This document shows, in pieces, positions 45,151 to 53,883 of a DNA stretch of 64,000 nt (within the stretch, counting starts at the first letter, position 1; every line of letters begins with the position of its first letter). This stretch comes from Nitrococcus mobilis Nb-231 (GTDB lineage: Bacteria > Pseudomonadota > Gammaproteobacteria > Nitrococcales > Nitrococcaceae): positions 3,092,596-3,156,595 of the forward strand of contig NZ_CH672427.1 in the NCBI RefSeq assembly GCF_000153205.1, read 5' to 3'. Under the pieces are notes generated by a model, which was not told where the DNA came from, made no database searches, and saw nothing but the letters and a program-made list of their open reading frames with translations. The position numbers were made by a program, and so were the translations under genes.

Positions 45151-45229
45151 CCTGGAAGGTTAATGGCTAGTGTCGCATCACTCATAAAGCGTCGCATGTA
45201 ATCATGGTGTAATAGGCTCAGAAGCTGTC

Positions 45230-45386
45230 GTAACTTCTCATTAAGTCCGGGCAAGAAGACATTGAAGAGAGTGGTTCGTTGCTTACCATCAACAATAAGC
45301 GCTTGATAATTTTGCATTTAATGCACGACCGTAATCTTACCTCCGCCACCCCGCACACATTACGCCCGGACTTAATGAGAAGTTAC
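45230..45386 (-). mobile_element. 157-bp MITE, copy 2 (inverted)
   Basis: Reverse-complement copy of 37732-37888 with about five substitutions and the same 22-base terminal inverted repeats. Unlike copy 1, the flanks (AGCTGTC and CGCGGCA) do not match, so it has no target duplication; a rearrangement at this end is likely. Together with copy 1 it brackets the dab/csoS1D/Nudix block. Confidence 0.9.
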
Positions 45387-45510
45387 CGCGGCACGGGATA
45401 AACCACGCCCTGAACGCAAAGGGTAACTTCGGCTTCGATCGGACAATCCCGCTCGACCGTTCCCGTTCTGTGCTTGATTTGCGTCTCAGGAGGTAATATA
45501 CGTATGTCAT

Positions 45511-45840
45511 ATGTCGCGATCGACCGATACGCAGAAGGCGCAACGTCTCAATGCGGCCTATGGGTTGCTCGCGCGTGGGCTGAAGGTGGCGGAGGCTGCC
45601 GTGTTGTTGTCGCGCCAATTCACGCTGTCCCGACGTCAGGCCTATCGCTACATCGAGGCGGCCCAGGCAATCGGCCGGCCGGTGCCAGTGACCGAGCCAA
45701 CGACGGCCGTGACGTTCAAGCTTCCGCCCAGTTTGGTCGACGCGATTCGAACGCGGGCTGCGGCCGAGGAGACGACGATCAGCGACATGGTCAGTCGGGC
45801 GCTGCGCGCGTTTCTCGACGAAGCCGGCGGCAATGGCTGA
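45511..45840 (+). CDS. Small DNA-binding protein with HTH-like and ribbon-helix-helix-like segments
   Basis: A 109-residue protein. The first half (LNAAYGLLARGLKVAEAAVL, SRRQAYRYIEAAQAI) looks like a helix-turn-helix segment. The second half (TFKLPPSLVDAIRTRAAAEE, ISDMVSRALRAFL) has the ribbon-helix-helix pattern of CopG-type repressors. It precedes the serine recombinase and may regulate it or help at the element ends. Confidence 0.65.
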   Translation: MSRSTDTQKAQRLNAAYGLLARGLKVAEAAVLLSRQFTLSRRQAYRYIEAAQAIGRPVPVTEPTTAVTFKLPPSLVDAIRTRAAAEETTISDMVSRALRAFLDEAGGNG

Positions 45841-46111
45841 CCGGCGCGGCGCCAGTGATCGCAGCGTCCGTCTCGAGCATGCGTTTGACCGTCTCCTCGC
45901 CGTCAAACTGGAACAGGTCTATGGGATTTTGGTACCGGAGCGGGTCCGTGTCGCCGGTGTGGGACCGTGCGTAAGGGAGGGGAGCGATGAAGATCGCCGC
46001 GATTTATGCCCGGGTATCCTCCGACCAACAGAAGGGAGCGAACACGATCGCCAGCCAAACCGCGGCATTGATCGAGTTCGCCCGCGAGCAGGGGTTCACC
46101 GTACCCGATGA
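45833..46111 (+). CDS. Short accessory frame of the serine-recombinase element
   Basis: This frame overlaps the RHH gene by 8 bases and the recombinase start. The first 45 or so residues (LEHAFDRLLAVKLEQVYGIL, VPERVRVAGVG) look like the small companion protein seen between such genes; the rest is the out-of-frame recombinase 5' end, so the native stop may have been lost. Function unknown. Confidence 0.4.
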   Translation: MADRRGASDRSVRLEHAFDRLLAVKLEQVYGILVPERVRVAGVGPCVREGSDEDRRDLCPGILRPTEGSEHDRQPNRGIDRVRPRAGVHRTR

Positions 46112-47645
46112 ATGGATAATCGAGGACGAAGGTTTCAGCGGCGCCAGCCTGCTGCGGCCCGGCTTGGAGCGGCTGCGCGACCTCGCGGCCGAGGGCCAAA
46201 TCCAAGCAGTGCTCATCCACTCGCCGGATCGGCTGAGCAGAAAGTATGCCTATCAGGGTTCTGCTGACCGAAGAGTTCGCCCGCCATGGTGTCGAAGCCA
46301 TCTTCATCAAGGCGCCGCATTCCGCCACGCCCGAAGATCAGCTCATGCTGCAATTCCAAGGGATGATCGCCGAGTACGAACGCGCCCAGATTCTCGAACG
46401 CTCCCGCCGTGGCAAGCGTCACCGCGCCAAATCGGGCGAGATCTCTGTGCTTGGCGGGGCGCCCTACGGCTATCGCTACATTCGCAAGATGCCCGAAACG
46501 CCGGCGCGTTACGAGATCGATGCCGCCGAGGCGGCAGTCGTGCGGCTGGTGTTTGAGAAATACACCGTCGACGGTCTGAGCATCGGCGCCATCGCCCGGC
46601 TGTTGCGGGAGATGGGCCCTCCGACACGCCGGCGAGTGACCCGTTGGGAGCGTTCGGTCGTGTGGGGGATGTTGCGCAATCCCGCCTATAAGGGCACCGC
46701 CTGCTTCAACAAGACACAGGTCGGGCCGAGGCAAAAGGTGACCAAGCCATTCCGTCTGTCGGGTCGGTCGGTCCATGGTGAAAAGACCCAGCGCACATGA
46801 GCGGCCGCGCGAGGAATGGATCGAAGTGCCGGTCCCCGCCCTTGTCAGCGAGGAAACTTCGCTTTGGCGGCCGAGCGCTTGGCCGACAACAAGCGTTTCG
46901 CACCGCGCCGGACCATCGAGCCCAGCCTTGTGCAGGGCTTGGTCTCGTGCCGCAAATGCGGCTACGCGCTCTACCGCGCGTCGACCCGCACGAGTGCACG
47001 CAAAATCCACTATTACCGCTGCCTGGGTTCGGATGGCTGGCGTCATCTCGGCGGATCCGTGTGCGACAGTCGCCCGATCCGCCAGGACCTGCTCGACCAC
47101 ATCGTGTGGCAGGAGGTGATGCGGCTGATCGCCGATCCGGGGCTCATCAACGCCGAGCTTGACCGCCGCCTGGATGCGGCCCGTGCGAGTGAACCGACGA
47201 AGAAACGCCAGGACGCTGTCGAACGCGACCTCACGCGCCTGAGCAAAAGCATGGACCGCCTGGTGACCGCCTACCAGGAAGACCTCGTGTCTTTGGACGA
47301 ACTGCGAGGCCGCATGCCCGAACTGCGGGCCCGCGAACAGGGATTGAAATCCGAGCTGCAGGCAATCTTCAGTCAGGCCGCCGACCGCATGTCGTTCCTG
47401 CGTTTGGCCGAAACATTGACCGCTTTCCTCCAGCGACTGCGGGAATCGGCAGAGACTTTGGAAATCAGTGACCGCCAGAGAATCGTCCGCTTGCTGGTTA
47501 AGGAGGTCTTGGTTGATGATGATACTATCACCATCCGCCACTCGATCCCGGCGCAACCAACTACGCCTTCGGCCAGCACCCAACCGCCACCCTCCAATGG
47601 CAATGTGACGATCCCCGACCAAAGTTACCTTTTGCGTTCAGGGTG
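45987..47645 (+). pseudogene. Large serine recombinase, frameshifted
   Basis: Blocks in several frames reconstruct a resolvase/invertase-type recombinase. The catalytic domain starts MKIAAIYARVSSDQQKG (S11 nucleophile) and reaches HSPDRLSRKYAYQ. An extra base near 46257 shifts the frame into VLLTEEFARHGVEAIFIKAP and the recombinase domain GAPYGYRYIRKMPETP to about 46800. Two more shifts near 46790-46860 lead to the zinc-ribbon VSCRKCGYALYR and the C-terminal coiled coil. It is inactive as it stands. Confidence 0.88.
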
Positions 47646-47664
47646 TCAATGCCCCACCCTGAAG

Positions 47665-47918
47665 GGCTTTTCCGGCGATGCGGGCTATCGTGCACGGCCG
47701 TTGACTTTGTCGAGAAGACGTTGGGATTGAAGCGGCACATCGCCCAGAAGATCAAAAATACCTTTGCCATTTTGCCAATGCCCTGGATCGTCGAGCGAAC
47801 GTTTACTTGGCTCGGCAATTACCGCCGCCTGTCCAAGGACTACGAAATTCTGCCGCTCACAGCCGAGAATAGGGTGCGAATCACTATGCTGCGCCTCATG
47901 CTCGCAAAATGCGTATAG
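47665..47918 (+). pseudogene. IS5-family transposase, C-terminal remnant
   Basis: The frame GDAGYRAR, then after a shift TAVDFVEKTLGLKRHIAQKI, TFAILPMPWIVERTFTWLGN and YRRLSKDYEILPLTAENRVR, ends LAKCV before a TAG at 47916-47918. This is the final third of an IS5-group DDE transposase, including the WxVERTFxWL signature. It is a different lineage from the IS5 remnant at 23462-23929. Confidence 0.8.
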
Positions 47919-47921
47919 CAT

Positions 47922-48965
47922 TTACCCAGACAGCTTCTGAGTCTGCGCCCCGGTGTGATCGACGCCACCCTTCATGATTTTGCCATCCATGGCCAACGCC
48001 TCGTCTGATGAGTTGAGCTGAGCGGCCTGCCAGGCTTGTAGGCGCCGATCCAGAGCCTTTGGGCCGAGGCGCACCAAGCAATCGCGGATCACATACAGGC
48101 TGGGTACGAGGTAATGCCCATTGACGCGCCGGCAACCGAAACGCTGGCGGGCCGCTTGACCCAATGAACTCGCCCATTCGGCCATCGCCTTGTAGCCCTG
48201 CATACCGCACAGGGAGGCGCCGGCGGTGAGTGCCGGCACCACAGGCAGGCGATGGCGCCGGCCTTGGGCGCGGCGTGGATCGGGTAGATCGGTAAAATAC
48301 TGGGGCAACGCGCGCATTTGTGCGGCGGAAAGTGCCATACGAGGGTCTCCGAATAGACCAGGGGCTGCGCGATCGGGATGGTTCAACAGCCTCGCAACGT
48401 TGCGCTGTAGCGGATAGACAAACACCCGCTTGGGGCGCTCGGGGGTGTTGCTGTAGCCACCTCGGATGCGGCGAAAGCCGCGGGTCAGGCCCAATTCGAG
48501 CCAGTTCGCGGCGCGCTAGGCGCCGCCGTGGAAACGATAGGGATCGACAAAAGTCTCCAACAACAACAGCCGATGCCCGAAGCGCTGCGGCCAATCCGCG
48601 GCCGTGCGGCGGGCCACAAGAGCGAGCACGCGTGAGCCGAGGTTCGGACAGTGGCCTTCAGGAAGAATCAGGCAGCGAGTGTTGTTGGCGATGAGCTTGA
48701 GCCGGTCGAGCTGGGTGCGAAAACCCCAGCCGATCCAGTCATCTCGCACGCCACACTTGAGCGCGGCCGCCGATAGACCGATCTGGGCTAGCCACCGCCC
48801 GCGCCAGGTCGCGACGTACCGCAGCGTCTCGCCGATCTTGGGCAATGCGCCGAGGTAATGATGCGCCGCCATCTGAGCCTGATAGCGAGACTCCTCATGG
48901 CGTTCGACCGGGCGGACGATGAAATCGGATAAGATGGATGCGACGACTGGAAAGGGTTGTGTCAT
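47922..48965 (-). pseudogene. DUF4338-ISAs1 transposase fusion, nonsense-mutated and truncated
   Basis: From 48965 leftward the frame encodes a DUF4338 domain (RYQAQMAAHHYLGALPKIGE, RFGHRLLLLETFVDPYRFHG), then a TAG where Cys-Tyr is expected. It continues AANWLELGLTRGFRRIRGGY and into an ISAs1 transposase N-terminus (LPDPRRAQGRRHRLPVV, GMQGYKAMAEWASSLGQAAR, ALAMDGKIMKGG with the first catalytic Asp). It stops after TQTQ where the IS5-type end begins, so the rest of the DDE domain is missing. Confidence 0.85.
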
Positions 48966-49131
48966 GCGGTCTTTGTAGCCGCCTGCAATCCAGCAACTGG
49001 CCTTAACTCTTTGCTAGGACTAGCACTGCCTGTGCAGAACAAATTAGTCCTGGATTCTATTGAGCAGCGGGTCTGGCGTGTCACCGGTCTGTGCTACGAT
49101 TGACGGTACCGACGTCGATTCGAAGGTTGTC

Positions 49132-49703
49132 ATGGGTTTGCGGCTGCGAGATTCCCAGCGCCACAGCTATGGCAATACTGCACCTGGCCGGAAAATGTGC
49201 GCTATGAGTTGATTGACGGGGTGGCTTATGCCATGTCGCCAGCGCCCGCGCGCGTACATCAGCGGCTGGTGGTAGAGCTGTTGCGCCAGATTGCCGATGC
49301 CCTGGAGGGCGGCCTATACGAGGTTAACGTGGCGCCCTTCGACGTGCGCCTGCCGGAAGCGGACGAGGCCGACGAGGACATCGTCACCGTCTTACAATCG
49401 GACATCACCGTAGTGTGCGATCCCACTAAACTCGACGCTGCGGGCTGCCGCCGGCGCCCCGGACTGGGTCGTCGAAGTGCTCTTGCCTTATACCACCGCC
49501 CACGACCAAACGGTAAAATTGGCCGCATTCGAACGGCACGGCGTAAAGGAATGCTAGTTAGTACACCCCACGGATCGCGTGGTCAGCGTTTACACCCTGT
49601 TCGATGGCGAGTACGGGCGCCCTGCGATCCGCGAACTGGAAGGGCAACTGGTATCCACGGCGGTTCCCACTGTAGAGATTAATTGGGCTCGGGTGCGGGC
49701 GGG
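49132..49703 (+). pseudogene. Uma2-family (DUF820) endonuclease-like protein, frameshifted
   Basis: Pieces in different frames give MGLRLRDSQRHSYGN, then TWPENVRYELIDGVAYAMSP, EVNVAPFDVRLPEADEADED, a shift near 49445, PDWVVEVL with HDQTVKLAAFERHGVKE, a TAG, and TDRVVSVYTLFDGEYG. This is a whole Uma2 protein of the PD-(D/E)xK fold with two frameshifts and a nonsense codon. The function of the family in non-cyanobacteria is unclear. Confidence 0.8.
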
Positions 49704-49836
49704 TTTGCCTGGTACTGACGAGCAGTCCCTACAGGACCGATCCGGCGCTGGCCGACACGGAGATCGACCACATCGTAGCCCCGGATGATCAGTGCCAGAT
49801 CGATCGCCGAGGCCGGAGCATAGCGCAACGGCCCCT

Positions 49837-49985
49837 CCGCCAGGAGGGGATGAGGTATCCGGCCAAGCGCCGGCGGCTGCGCACCGTCATCCAAGAGCTG
49901 ATGATGCTCGCCGCCGCGGTGAGCGCACACGCGCGGCAACGCTTTCTCGTCTTCGGCGCGCACTGCCCGGCGCTCGGCATAGACT
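49837..49985 (+). pseudogene. IS1380-like transposase C-terminal tail
   Basis: The frame RYPAKRRRLRTVIQELMMLA, then HARQRFLVFGAHCPALGID, resembles the last 50 residues of IS1380-type transposases. It runs directly into the truncated hicA. The stretch 49704-49836 between it and the Uma2 remnant has no recognised gene. Confidence 0.5.
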
Positions 49986-49988
49986 GTC

Positions 49989-50171
49989 TTGTTGCTTGCC
50001 CGCCTCGAATTTGAGGAACGGGTGAGGGGTGATCATCACATTTTTATTCGAGATGGTGCGACCGAAATTATCAATCTGCAGCCCAAGGGCAAGAAGGCAA
50101 AACCCTATCCGGTCAGACAGGTCAGGGATATTCTCGTGAAATATCGTTTGGGAGAAAGCGATGTCGATTAA
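49989..50171 (+). CDS. hicA: HicA-type mRNA interferase toxin, N-terminally truncated
   Basis: A 60-residue frame covering most of a HicA fold: EFEERVRGDHHIFIRDGATE, EIINLQPKGKKAKPYPVRQV and DILVKYRLG. The catalytic-type His lies in DHHIF. About 15-20 N-terminal residues of the family are missing, replaced at the junction with the IS1380-like tail; only a weak TTG is available as start. The toxin is probably not made or not active. hicB overlaps it by 11 bases. Confidence 0.75.
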   Translation: MLLARLEFEERVRGDHHIFIRDGATEIINLQPKGKKAKPYPVRQVRDILVKYRLGESDVD

Positions 50172-50373
50172 ATACGAACTGGTCATCTACTGGAGCGAAG
50201 AAGATCAGAGCTTTGTGGTTGAAGTGCCTGAACTGCCGGGATGCATGGCGGATGGCGAAACCTACGAGCAGGCACTCGTTGATGCGCAAAAGGTGATCGA
50301 AGAATGGATCGACACTGCTAAGGAGTTCAATCGCCCAATTCCAGAACCGCGAGGCCGCCTGATATATGCATAG
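50161..50373 (+). CDS. hicB: HicB-type antitoxin
   Basis: A 70-residue HicB-like protein with the partial RNase H-like fold: MSIKYELVIYWSEEDQSFVV, PELPGCMADGETYEQALVDA and KVIEEWIDTAKEFNRPIPEP. It has no C-terminal DNA-binding domain, as is common in short HicB proteins. GGGAGAAAG precedes the ATG. It is intact although its toxin partner is shortened. Confidence 0.88.
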   Translation: MSIKYELVIYWSEEDQSFVVEVPELPGCMADGETYEQALVDAQKVIEEWIDTAKEFNRPIPEPRGRLIYA

Positions 50374-50469
50374 CCCGCGTCCACCCCCTACCAGAACTCC
50401 TAGGGCTCGGCGAGCGCGGTGGATGGCTTGGATACGGTGATGTCCTTTGAAGGCGGTTTTAACTCGGCG

Positions 50470-51003
50470 GTTCGATAGATAGACGAGTCGCAATGGTTAC
50501 TGGCAATCGAGGACACCACGACGGTGAGCTACCGGCATGCGCTAGCCGATGAGCTGGGTGGCACGGGAAAAGATAAATCGGCCAAGTCACGGGGTTACCT
50601 GGTGCACTCTGTTCTGGTGGTAGACCATGATACCGAATTCACCCTGGGCCTGAGCGATCAGCAACGCCGGTGCCGTGATGCGAGCAAGAAGCACAAGCGC
50701 AAGCAACGCGATTATCTCGATAAGGAGAGCTTTAAATGACAACGCTCCTCGGAGCAGATGACGCAGCGCCTGGGGAACAGGCGATGAAGCAACTCATCTC
50801 GCTCTGTGACCGGGAATCGGATGTCTATAAATACTTGCACTACAAATGTAGTGCAGGGGCAACGTTTGGTGATACGCGCCAGTGTGAACCGTCGCATCAC
50901 AGAGCACACACAGCGGCTGTTTGCGACGTTGGAAGAATAGGCTGAGCACCTGGGCTGCAAAAGCGTGTCGGCCCCCGCTCAGGCTCAGGTATCGTCGGAA
51001 AAG
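50470..51003 (+). pseudogene. IS4-family transposase remnant
   Basis: Frames spell TTTVSYRHALADELGG, KSRGYLVHSVLVVDHDTEFT, GLSDQQRRCR and KRDYLDKESFK-like sequence, then a TGA where Trp is expected, followed in another frame by MKQLISLCDRESDVYKYLHY. These are the DDE-core and YREK-like blocks of IS4-group transposases with at least one nonsense codon and two frameshifts. Confidence 0.75.
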
Positions 51004-51127
51004 GCTGGGGCTTGGCGCGCCACCGGCCGAAGCGCTCTAATGGAAGCGGTAATGGGTTATACGCTGAGCGATGGGTGCCGCTTTGTCTTTACGGCTCGCT
51101 GAAGCAGCGTAGCGGGGGAGGAGCACG

Positions 51128-51676
51128 ATGGCACTGATGGATGCGGCCCGGTCCTTTTTGCTGATCGTGGACGTCCAGGAGCGGCTGATGCCGGCGGTGC
51201 ACGGCAATGAGCAGGTGGTTGCCAATGTCGCCCGTCTGCTCGGTGTAGCTCGGGAGCTGGGTGTGCCGGTTCGGGCCTCAGAGCAGTATCCTAAGGGCTT
51301 GGGCCGGCTGGTCGCGCCGTTGCGGGAGCACATCCCAAACGAGGCCATCAGCGAGAAGGTTCACTTCTCCTATGCTGAGGCACCAGCCTGTCAGGCTGTG
51401 CTCGCGCAGCTCGAACAGCCACAGGTGATCATCGTTGGTGTCGAGGCGCACGTTTGCGTGCTGCAGAGCGCTATTGGGCTGCAGCAGGGCGGCCGTGATG
51501 TTTTCGTGGTGGCCGATGCCGTCGGCTCGCGTAATCCACGCGATGCGCAGCTCGCGCTCGAGCGTCTGCGAGCGGAGGGCGTAAGTGTCGTCAGTCTAGA
51601 GATGGTGGTTTTCGAATGGTTGCAGCAGGCCGGCACGGCCGAGTTCAAACGCATCAGCCGGCAGTATTTACGGTAG
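51128..51676 (+). CDS. Isochorismatase-family hydrolase
   Basis: A 182-residue cysteine hydrolase of the isochorismatase/nicotinamidase superfamily. The catalytic triad is D15 (LLIVDVQERL), K77 (SEKVHFS) and C110 (EAHVCVLQ), with the cis-peptide-type VGVEAHVC turn. The short form resembles YcaC-like hydrolases of unknown substrate. GGGGGAGGAGC precedes the ATG. It probably shares a transcript with the chelatase gene 4 bases downstream. Confidence 0.9.
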   Translation: MALMDAARSFLLIVDVQERLMPAVHGNEQVVANVARLLGVARELGVPVRASEQYPKGLGRLVAPLREHIPNEAISEKVHFSYAEAPACQAVLAQLEQPQVIIVGVEAHVCVLQSAIGLQQGGRDVFVVADAVGSRNPRDAQLALERLRAEGVSVVSLEMVVFEWLQQAGTAEFKRISRQYLR

Positions 51677-51680
51677 CCCG

Positions 51681-52043
51681 ATGAGGTGCGTGCTGTTGGT
51701 GCTGGCCCATGGCAGCCGCCGGCACGGTTCGAACGAGGAGGTCCGCCGGTTGAGCGGGCGCCTCGGGGAGCTTCTCGGCGAGCGCTATGCGCGTGTCGCC
51801 CCCGCCTTTCTGGAGCTGGCCGAACCGCCTATTCCGGCGGCTATCGATGCGGCGGTGAGCGCCGGAGCGGATGAGGTGGTGCTGTTCCCGTATTTTTTGG
51901 CGGCCGGCCGCCACGTTTGTGACGATATTCCCCGGCTGGTCGCCGAGGCGCGTCGCCGCCATCCGCGTGTGCGCCTGGAGTTGCGGCCGCATCTGGGCGA
52001 ACTGCCGGGATTGTTGCCGTTGCTCGCGGAGTACCTGCGTTAG
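51681..52043 (+). CDS. Small CbiX-type sirohydrochlorin chelatase-like protein
   Basis: A 120-residue single-domain class II chelatase. LLVLAHGSRRHGSNEEVRRL holds the first metal-binding His, and VVLFPYFLAAGRHVCDDIPR holds the second; the family inserts cobalt, nickel or iron into sirohydrochlorin as a homodimer. The ATG lies 4 bases after the isochorismatase stop. The metal cannot be told from the sequence. Confidence 0.88.
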   Translation: MRCVLLVLAHGSRRHGSNEEVRRLSGRLGELLGERYARVAPAFLELAEPPIPAAIDAAVSAGADEVVLFPYFLAAGRHVCDDIPRLVAEARRRHPRVRLELRPHLGELPGLLPLLAEYLR

Positions 52044-52109
52044 CGAGCGGTGCAGTATTTTGCGTTTGTGGCGTGCATGGCGGCGGATATCTTGAGGAAT
52101 CCGGTCCGC

Positions 52110-52985
52110 TTACTTCGCGCTATCGGTGCGGTTACTTGTCAGCATGGCCCGATAACCTTCCCGATAGGTCGGGAAGCGCAAAGCATAGCCGCTGGCTTTA
52201 AGGCGTGCGTTGCAACAACGTTTGCTGCCGGCACGTGGGGTGTCTTTGGCGGCCGTGGTGCGCGCTGGTTTGGGCCGGTCCAGTTGTTCGGCGAGCCAGT
52301 CCATGAGTTCGCACTGGGTGCAGGGTGCGTCATCGACCGCGATATAGATGTCCTTCGGAGAGGCGAGCCGGCCAAGATGGCACAATACACCGACGCAGTC
52401 GTCCTCATGGATGCGGTTGGTGTAGAGCGATGGCTCAGCATGGCAAGGCTCACCGGCCTGCACTTTGCGGAGCATGGCATTGCGGCCTCGGCCGTAGATA
52501 CCGCCGAAGCGCACCACCAGCCCGGGAAACCTTCCTCGTTGGAGGAGGCGTTCGGCTTCCAGTAAGCGCTGCCCCGAGAAGCCGGTTGGCTCGGTAGGCG
52601 AGGCTTCGTCGACCCACTCGCCACTTTGTTGTGCGTACACGGCGGTGGACGAGACGAAGATCACCCGACGGGGAGTCTGGCCCTGATCGGCGAGCGCCTG
52701 CAAGAGATTGCGCAGCCCGTCGACGTAGGTCATCCCATAGGCTGCATCTGTGTAGGCGTTCGGTGTCGCCAGATAATAGACGCGAGTGATTCCGGCCGGA
52801 ATGGCTTGCAGCGACTCCGGCACGCCTAGGTCGGCCGTCAAGCTCTTCAAGGGCGAGGGCAGTTGGACGCGCTGACGGCGTAGGCCCCACACTGCTTCCC
52901 CGCGGCTCGCCAGTTCCTCGCCCAGGCGGGTGCCGATTTTACCGCAACCGGCGATCAGAACGCGCTCATAAGAATCGCCGCTCAT
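52110..52985 (-). CDS. NAD(P)-dependent epimerase/reductase, YeeZ-like
   Basis: A 291-residue extended SDR-like protein. The Rossmann motif reads VLIAGCGKIGTRLGEELASR, the strand with the catalytic Ser is VIFVSSTAVYAQQSGEW, and VVRFGGIYGRGRN matches the YeeZ group of atypical SDRs of unknown substrate. The ATG at 52983-52985 with an upstream GAGGTGG is preferred to an ATG seven codons earlier. It is a single gene convergent with the chelatase gene. Confidence 0.85.
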   Translation of the reverse strand: MSGDSYERVLIAGCGKIGTRLGEELASRGEAVWGLRRQRVQLPSPLKSLTADLGVPESLQAIPAGITRVYYLATPNAYTDAAYGMTYVDGLRNLLQALADQGQTPRRVIFVSSTAVYAQQSGEWVDEASPTEPTGFSGQRLLEAERLLQRGRFPGLVVRFGGIYGRGRNAMLRKVQAGEPCHAEPSLYTNRIHEDDCVGVLCHLGRLASPKDIYIAVDDAPCTQCELMDWLAEQLDRPKPARTTAAKDTPRAGSKRCCNARLKASGYALRFPTYREGYRAMLTSNRTDSAK

Positions 52986-53081
52986 GTTTGCCACCTCATT
53001 TATCAAAACGGTATCCGCTGTGGATGTTGCCCTACGGTTGTGTGGCTATACAATAGCCTACCTTTGGCAGCAATCTAGGCA

Positions 53082-53735
53082 ATGACTGCAAAACGAGTCG
53101 CACGCATGCGCGAAGCCCTGGAACGGCGGCAACCTGATTTGAGGGTTCTGCTGGACCAGGTCAACAAGCCACACAACCTTGCCGCCATTCTCAGGACTTG
53201 CGATGCGGTCGGTGTGTTTCAGGCCCACGCCGTCTGGCCGGGTGGCGTGCCAGCGGTGCATCACCATAGCTCTGCGGGTGTCGGTAAATGGGTGAACGTC
53301 GTCGCGCACCCGGATGTGTGCAGTGCCATTCAGGCACTGCATAATGAGGGTCTGCGCGTGTATGCGGCGCATCCTGTGGCAGGCGCCGTCGATTATCGGC
53401 AAGCGGATTACACGGTGCCCTGTGCCGTGCTCATGGGTGCAGAGCTTTGGGGAGTGAGCGAGGCCGCGTGCCAGCGGGTGGATGAGTTCATCACGATTCC
53501 GATGTTTGGCCTCGGTGCCTCGGTGAACGTATCGGTGGCGGCGGCCGTTATTTTGTACGAGGCACAACGCCAGCGCCTTGCCAAGGGGATGTATAATCAC
53601 CCACGCTTGGCCCCTGAGGTGTTACACCGAATACTGTTCGAATGGCTCCAACCCCGCATTGCGCGCCGGTGTCGTGAGCAGGGGTTGCCTTACCCCGAGC
53701 TCGACGAGGCGGGACATCCCGCGCGCAGTCAATAG
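53082..53735 (+). CDS. trmH: tRNA (guanosine(18)-2'-O)-methyltransferase
   Basis: A 217-residue SPOUT-class methyltransferase that methylates the ribose of G18 in the tRNA D-loop. NKPHNLAAILRTCDAVGVFQ is motif 1 with the catalytic Arg; MGAELWGVSEAA and IPMFGLGASVNVSVAAAVIL form the SAM-binding knot. The length is that of proteobacterial TrmH. It stands alone, divergent from the epimerase gene. Confidence 0.93.
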   Translation: MTAKRVARMREALERRQPDLRVLLDQVNKPHNLAAILRTCDAVGVFQAHAVWPGGVPAVHHHSSAGVGKWVNVVAHPDVCSAIQALHNEGLRVYAAHPVAGAVDYRQADYTVPCAVLMGAELWGVSEAACQRVDEFITIPMFGLGASVNVSVAAAVILYEAQRQRLAKGMYNHPRLAPEVLHRILFEWLQPRIARRCREQGLPYPELDEAGHPARSQ

Positions 53736-53883
53736 CGGGTGTGAACCGTCCATTTTTTCGTATGGTGGTGCGGGGAACGGGTCCGGTGCGCCTTGGCAAG
53801 GCTTTCCCGTTCGAATAGCAAGAGTGTTGGATGCGCGTGCTGCGTGGCCTTAGCGGCCAGCGCGGCGGTGCCCGTCTCCGGGG

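Larger units (their letters stand above)
45405..47646 (+). mobile_element. 2.2-kb serine-recombinase element with terminal inverted repeats
   Basis: The first 28 bases (core CCCTGAACGCAAA) and the reverse complement of 47619-47646 agree at 25 of 28 positions. Between them are an RHH-type gene, a short accessory frame and a decayed large serine recombinase. Serine recombinases normally use short core attachment sites rather than terminal inverted repeats, so the boundary is of interest. The left end lies 18 bases from MITE copy 2. Confidence 0.6.
45217..47941. mobile_element. Nested IS5-type element bounded by 13-bp inverted repeats
   Basis: CTCAGAAGCTGTC at 45217-45229 and its exact reverse complement at 47929-47941 look like the two ends of one insertion sequence. 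The IS5-type transposase fragment lies just inside the right end. Inside the left end are MITE copy 2 and the serine-recombinase element, so the interior appears to have been replaced or invaded. The right end truncates the ISAs1-type transposase gene. Just left, 45168-45200 resembles the IS630 end region near 23073. Confidence 0.55.

Noticed and set aside
46213-47622. A 469-codon reverse frame opposite the serine recombinase
   Set aside because: The forward strand spells a recombinase across frames; the long reverse frame only persists because of GC-rich codon composition.
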